Source: Candidatus Binataceae bacterium
GTDB lineage: Bacteria; Desulfobacterota; Binatia; Binatales; Binataceae
Direction of reading: 5' to 3'
Length of the DNA stretch: 7,562 nt
NCBI GenBank assembly: GCA_030042765.1
Contig: JASHZA010000158.1
Coordinates: 1-7,562, forward strand
Positions 5,195-7,562 of this stretch are shown here, one piece after another. How positions within the stretch are numbered: position 1 is the first letter of the stretch; each line of letters opens with the position of its first letter. The position numbers were made by a program, and so were the translations under genes. Under the pieces are notes generated by a model. It had not been told where the DNA came from and did no database searches. It saw only the letters and a list, made by a program, of their open reading frames with translations.

Positions 5195-6076
5195 ATGGAG
5201 CCGCCGCGGAAAATCCAGGTCGGTGAATTCACGGTCGCGTTTTTGACCGACGGTATCTGGCGCAACGACGGCGGCTGCATGTTCGGGGTTGTCCCGCGCG
5301 AGCTCTGGCAGCGCGAGCATCCGGCGGACGGCCAGAACCGTATCCGGCTCAACCTGACCTGCCCGCTAATCATGAGGGGCGGCAACGCGATCGTGGTGGA
5401 TACCGGGATCGGCAACCGGCTGAGCGCGGTCGAGCGCAAGATCTTCGACCACGGCGAGGGCTGGCTAATCGACGGGCTTCGGATGCTCGGGATGGAGCCG
5501 GGGGATGTTACGCACGTGCTGCTGTCGCATCTCCATTTTGACCATTGCGGAGGGATCGTGCGGCGCAACGCGGCGGGCGGGTTAGAACCGGCCTTCCCCC
5601 GCGCGCGAATTTTCGTCCAGCGGGGCGAAATCGAGGTCGCGCGTACTTCGAGCAACGAGCGGCTGCGGGCGGCCTATCGTCATATAAAGGAATGTCTCGA
5701 GCCGGTGACGGGACTGATCGAGGCCATCGACGCCGATACCGCGCTGGTCCCAGGGGTGACGGCGGCAGTAACCGGGGGACATACGGAGCACCATCAGGTG
5801 GCTCTGGTGAGTTCGGGCGGAGAGAGCTTCGTCCACCTCGCGGATATCGTGCCTACGCGGTCACATATGCGAGGCCCGTGGAACCAGGCGTATGACCTCG
5901 ACGCGATCCGGACGATGGAGCAAAAGGCTCATTACCTGCGGCTGGCGGTCGGGAATCGATGGTGGGTGTCGTTCGCGCATGACGAACGGGTGTATGCGGC
6001 ACGGGTGGTTGAGGATCGCGGCAAGCTCGCATTGGGGGGGTCGATCCCGGTTCCGGAGGGGCTTGACGGAGTTTGA
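5195..6076 (+). CDS. MBL-fold metallo-hydrolase
   Basis: A 293-aa metallo-beta-lactamase-fold protein with the full dinuclear metal set: HxHxDH in LLSHLHFDHCGG (H112, H114, D116, H117), H196 in TGGHTEHHQV, D217 in VHLADIVP and H262 in SFAHDERV. Upstream lies the usual AIVVDTGIGNR strand-loop (65-75). No signal peptide, so it is probably cytoplasmic. The architecture matches the broad lactonase/hydrolase-like group rather than glyoxalase II (too long) or beta-lactamase (no leader). Lactone, thioester or phosphodiester substrates are all possible, and I cannot choose between them. The start is ATG 5195 with a modest AGAG-type Shine-Dalgarno about 6-10 nt upstream. It follows the membrane protein by 44 nt. 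Many homologues in GC-rich environmental bacteria are annotated only by fold. Confidence 0.9.
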   Translation: MEPPRKIQVGEFTVAFLTDGIWRNDGGCMFGVVPRELWQREHPADGQNRIRLNLTCPLIMRGGNAIVVDTGIGNRLSAVERKIFDHGEGWLIDGLRMLGMEPGDVTHVLLSHLHFDHCGGIVRRNAAGGLEPAFPRARIFVQRGEIEVARTSSNERLRAAYRHIKECLEPVTGLIEAIDADTALVPGVTAAVTGGHTEHHQVALVSSGGESFVHLADIVPTRSHMRGPWNQAYDLDAIRTMEQKAHYLRLAVGNRWWVSFAHDERVYAARVVEDRGKLALGGSIPVPEGLDGV

Positions 6077-6086
6077 ATCAAGGCGT

Positions 6087-6120
6087 TGCGGCAGACGTCG
6101 AAGGAGAAGACGGCTGCGCA
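6087..6120 (+). terminator. Hairpin downstream of the MBL-fold gene
   Basis: TGCGGCAGACGTC (6087-6099) pairs imperfectly with GACGGCTGCGCA (6109-6120), with one bulge and one mismatch around a 9-nt loop, starting 10 nt after the stop codon. The position suits transcription termination or 3'-end protection. There is no T-run, so a classic intrinsic terminator is not shown. Confidence 0.35.
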
Positions 6121-6144
6121 GCGGCATAGTTTGAGCGGTTTCGC

Positions 6145-6194
6145 AGTAACCTACGCGTCCTGTGGACAACGCTGGCGTTTGCCAAAAGGTTACT
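6145..6194. other. Potential three-way-junction structure upstream of prkA
   Basis: AGTAACCT (6145-6152) and AGGTTACT (6187-6194) are perfect 8-bp arms. They enclose two adjacent small hairpins: GTCC-TGT-GGAC (6157-6167) and AACGC-TG-GCGTT (6168-6179). Outer arms plus two internal stems make a plausible branched fold or a cluster of protein-binding dyads. The structure ends exactly where the best -35 candidate begins (6194), so it may act as DNA (upstream operator) rather than as part of the prkA mRNA. TGTGGACAA (6161-6169) is also one mismatch from a DnaA box. Confidence 0.4.
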
Positions 6195-6223
6195 TGCTTC
6201 GTTTGATAAACGGTCGTTATACT
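6194..6223 (+). promoter_or_regulatory. Candidate prkA promoter
   Basis: TTGCTT (6194-6199), 18 nt, TATACT (6218-6223): the -10 matches 5/6 of the sigma70 consensus and the -35 3/6, in an AT-rich patch unlike the surrounding GC-rich DNA. It would give a leader of about 130 nt. TTATAC (6217-6222), 17 nt, TATAAA (6240-6245) is an overlapping alternative. PrkA genes are stress/stationary-phase controlled in several bacteria, so an alternative sigma factor is also possible. Confidence 0.45.
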
Positions 6224-6237
6224 TCTTAGTGGGAGGG

Positions 6238-6251
6238 GCTATAAAAATAGC
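6238..6251. repeat. AT-rich inverted repeat in the prkA leader
   Basis: GCTAT (6238-6242) and ATAGC (6247-6251) are perfect 5-bp arms around AAAA. It lies 15-28 nt downstream of the candidate -10 and overlaps the alternative TATAAA element, a position suited to a repressor site. Confidence 0.35.
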
Positions 6252-6316
6252 ACACCCAACTCTGAAGCGCGTTTTACACCATTCTCTCGCCTTCATACTC
6301 ACCATATCGGCGAGAC

Positions 6317-6345
6317 TTTCGCAGCGAAAAACCAGACAGGCTGGT
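6317..6345 (+). promoter_or_regulatory. Two small tandem hairpins in the prkA leader, next to the ribosome binding site
   Basis: TTTCG-CAG-CGAAA (6317-6329) is followed after one base by ACCAG-ACAGG-CTGGT (6331-6345). Both have perfect 5-bp arms. They end 6 nt before the strong Shine-Dalgarno AAGGAG (6352-6357), which is 7 nt from the ATG. They leave the ribosome site free and could affect mRNA stability or serve as a protein-binding site. Their regulatory role is inference. Confidence 0.35.
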
Positions 6346-6364
6346 CTAACCAAGGAGTTAGCAG

Positions 6365-7562
6365 ATGGCCGCACCGAGCAGCTTTGAACAGGTGATCAAG
6401 CGTGATCGCGCCGCCCGCGAAGCGAAAATGTGGCGCGGAACGCTGCTGGATTACCTGGACCTCGTCAAGTCAGATCCCACAACCACCAAGATGTCGCATG
6501 CCCGCATCTACGACATGATCATTTCGATGCATACGCGGACGATCACGGACGCCGACGACCCGCGGACCAAGCGGCTATACAAGGATGAGCCGATCAAGGT
6601 CTACAATTTCTTTGCCGACGAGTTTTTCGGAATCGAGCGGACGATCGCCCAGTTGGTGCGTTATTTTCATTCCGCCTCGCTCAAGGGCGAGGAAAGCCGG
6701 CAGGTGCTGTATCTGATGGGTCCAGTCGGTTCGGGCAAGAGTTCGCTGGTCGAGCGGGTACAGCGCGGGCTCGAGCAGGCCAACCCGATCTATTCGATTG
6801 AGGGCTGCCCGATGCACGAGGAACCGCTGCACCTGATCCCGCGCCACCTGCGGCGCGAGTTCGAGAAGATGCTCGGCGTGCATATCGAGGGCGACCTATG
6901 CCCGGTGTGCCGCTATCGACTGAAGGAGGAGTTCAACCTGCGCTACGAGGAGTTCCCGATCGAGACGCGCAACTTCTCCAAGCGCAACCGCGTGGGCGTC
7001 GGCGTGGTGCCGCCGGTTGACCCGAATAACCAGGACACTTCGGTGCTGATCGGATCCGAGGATATTTCGAAGCTGGATCAGTACTCCGAGGGCGACCCGC
7101 GCGTGCTCGAACTCAACGGCGCGCTCAACGTCGGCAACCGCGGGCTGGTCGAGTTCATCGAGGTGTTCAAGAACGAGACCGAGTATCTGCACGCGATGAT
7201 CACGGCGACGCAGGAGAAGGTAATCCCTGCCCCCGGCCGCCACGGGATGGTTTACGTCGACACCTGCATCATCGCCCATTCGAACGAAGCGGAGTGGCAG
7301 AAGTTCAAGGCCGACCACACCAACGAGGCTATCCTGGACCGTATCGTGGTGGTGAAGGTGCCTTACAACCTGCGCCTGTCGGAAGAGGTGAAGATCTACC
7401 AGAAGATCATTCGCAACTCCGATTTCCGCGCGCACGTCGCACCGCATACGCTCGAGCTCGCTTCGATGTTTGCGATCCTGTCGCGGCTGGAGCCGACCTC
7501 GAAGTGCGACCTGATGACCAAGCTGCGCCTGTATAACGGCGAGGAAGTGGTCGAGAAGGGAC
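6365..7562 (+). CDS. prkA: PrkA family AAA+ serine protein kinase/stress protein (5' part, truncated by window end)
   Basis: The reading frame is open from ATG 6365 to the window edge: 399 complete codons of a protein usually about 640-690 aa, so the C-terminal third is missing. The start is secured by AAGGAG 7 nt upstream. The AAA+ domain is intact: Walker A GPVGSGKSS (residues 119-127, K125), Walker B-region NRGLVEFIEVFK (258-269), sensor-1-like IIAHSNEAEW (302-311, N307) and an arginine-finger-like ILDRIVVV (323-330, R326). CPMH (148-151) and CPVC (179-182) lie between Walker A and B, possibly a metal site. PrkA/YeaG was first described as a serine kinase; B. subtilis PrkA has more recently been reported as an ATP-dependent protease in sporulation. 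prkA is commonly followed by a DUF444 (YeaH) gene and a SpoVR gene, expected just beyond this window. Confidence 0.95.
   Translation, partial: MAAPSSFEQVIKRDRAAREAKMWRGTLLDYLDLVKSDPTTTKMSHARIYDMIISMHTRTITDADDPRTKRLYKDEPIKVYNFFADEFFGIERTIAQLVRYFHSASLKGEESRQVLYLMGPVGSGKSSLVERVQRGLEQANPIYSIEGCPMHEEPLHLIPRHLRREFEKMLGVHIEGDLCPVCRYRLKEEFNLRYEEFPIETRNFSKRNRVGVGVVPPVDPNNQDTSVLIGSEDISKLDQYSEGDPRVLELNGALNVGNRGLVEFIEVFKNETEYLHAMITATQEKVIPAPGRHGMVYVDTCIIAHSNEAEWQKFKADHTNEAILDRIVVVKVPYNLRLSEEVKIYQKIIRNSDFRAHVAPHTLELASMFAILSRLEPTSKCDLMTKLRLYNGEEVVEKG

Noticed and set aside
6161..6169. Single DnaA-box-like TGTGGACAA
   Set aside because: One isolated one-mismatch box, with no cluster, no AT-rich unwinding region of origin type and no dnaA/dnaN neighbours; not evidence for an origin.
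6078..6374. Leftward 98-codon frame in the prkA upstream region
   Set aside because: No Shine-Dalgarno, no domain, overlaps the prkA start and the structured leader; probably chance.
6575..7447. Leftward frames antisense to prkA
   Set aside because: They lie opposite a strongly conserved AAA+ coding region and look like shadow translations.

Overview
This is a GC-rich, gene-dense bacterial chromosome segment with Shine-Dalgarno-led genes. Fatty-acyl/aromatic-type CoA metabolism genes sit next to methyltransferase, metallo-beta-lactamase-fold and PrkA genes. That mix fits a large-genome soil or sediment bacterium (for example Binatota-, Rokubacteria-, Myxococcota- or Acidobacteria-like). The placement is inference from gene content and base composition only; there is no rRNA or other phylogenetic marker here.

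Layout. (1) 110-481 (+): a small soluble helical protein of unknown function, converging on the next block. (2) 502-2644 (-): a compact three-gene operon, transcribed leftward in the order crotonase (enoyl-CoA hydratase/isomerase family), HCCA-isomerase/kappa-GST-like DsbA-fold protein, SDR-family protein. Gaps are 33 and 19 nt and each gene has a good Shine-Dalgarno. (3) 2645-2860: a 216-bp divergent control region unusually dense in inverted repeats. (4) 2861-3403 (+): an HxlR-family winged-helix regulator, the obvious candidate regulator of the divergent operon. (5) 3518-4582 (+): a two-domain SAM-dependent methyltransferase with an N-terminal winged helix. (6) 4686-5150 (+) and 5195-6076 (+): a four-helix membrane protein and an MBL-fold hydrolase, probably co-transcribed. 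(7) 6077-6364: a 288-bp non-coding leader with several inverted repeats and candidate promoters. (8) 6365 to the window end (+): the first ~399 codons of prkA, an AAA+ serine-kinase/stress protein.

How the genes fit together. The leftward operon looks like a small acyl-CoA module: an isomerase-type crotonase lacking both hydratase glutamates, a thiol-dependent cis-trans isomerase-type protein, and an SDR whose catalytic Ser and Tyr are replaced by Ala and Phe. Probably an HxlR protein acts on it from the shared intergenic region, which carries a perfect 9-3-9 palindrome and a 37-bp near-perfect palindrome. The substrate cannot be read from the sequence.

The most notable signals are the palindrome-packed ech/hxlR intergenic region, the non-canonical active sites of two of the three operon enzymes, and the structured region upstream of prkA (a possible three-way junction abutting a candidate promoter, then two small hairpins before the ribosome binding site). 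I found no CRISPR array, tRNA, rRNA, insertion sequence or defence system.
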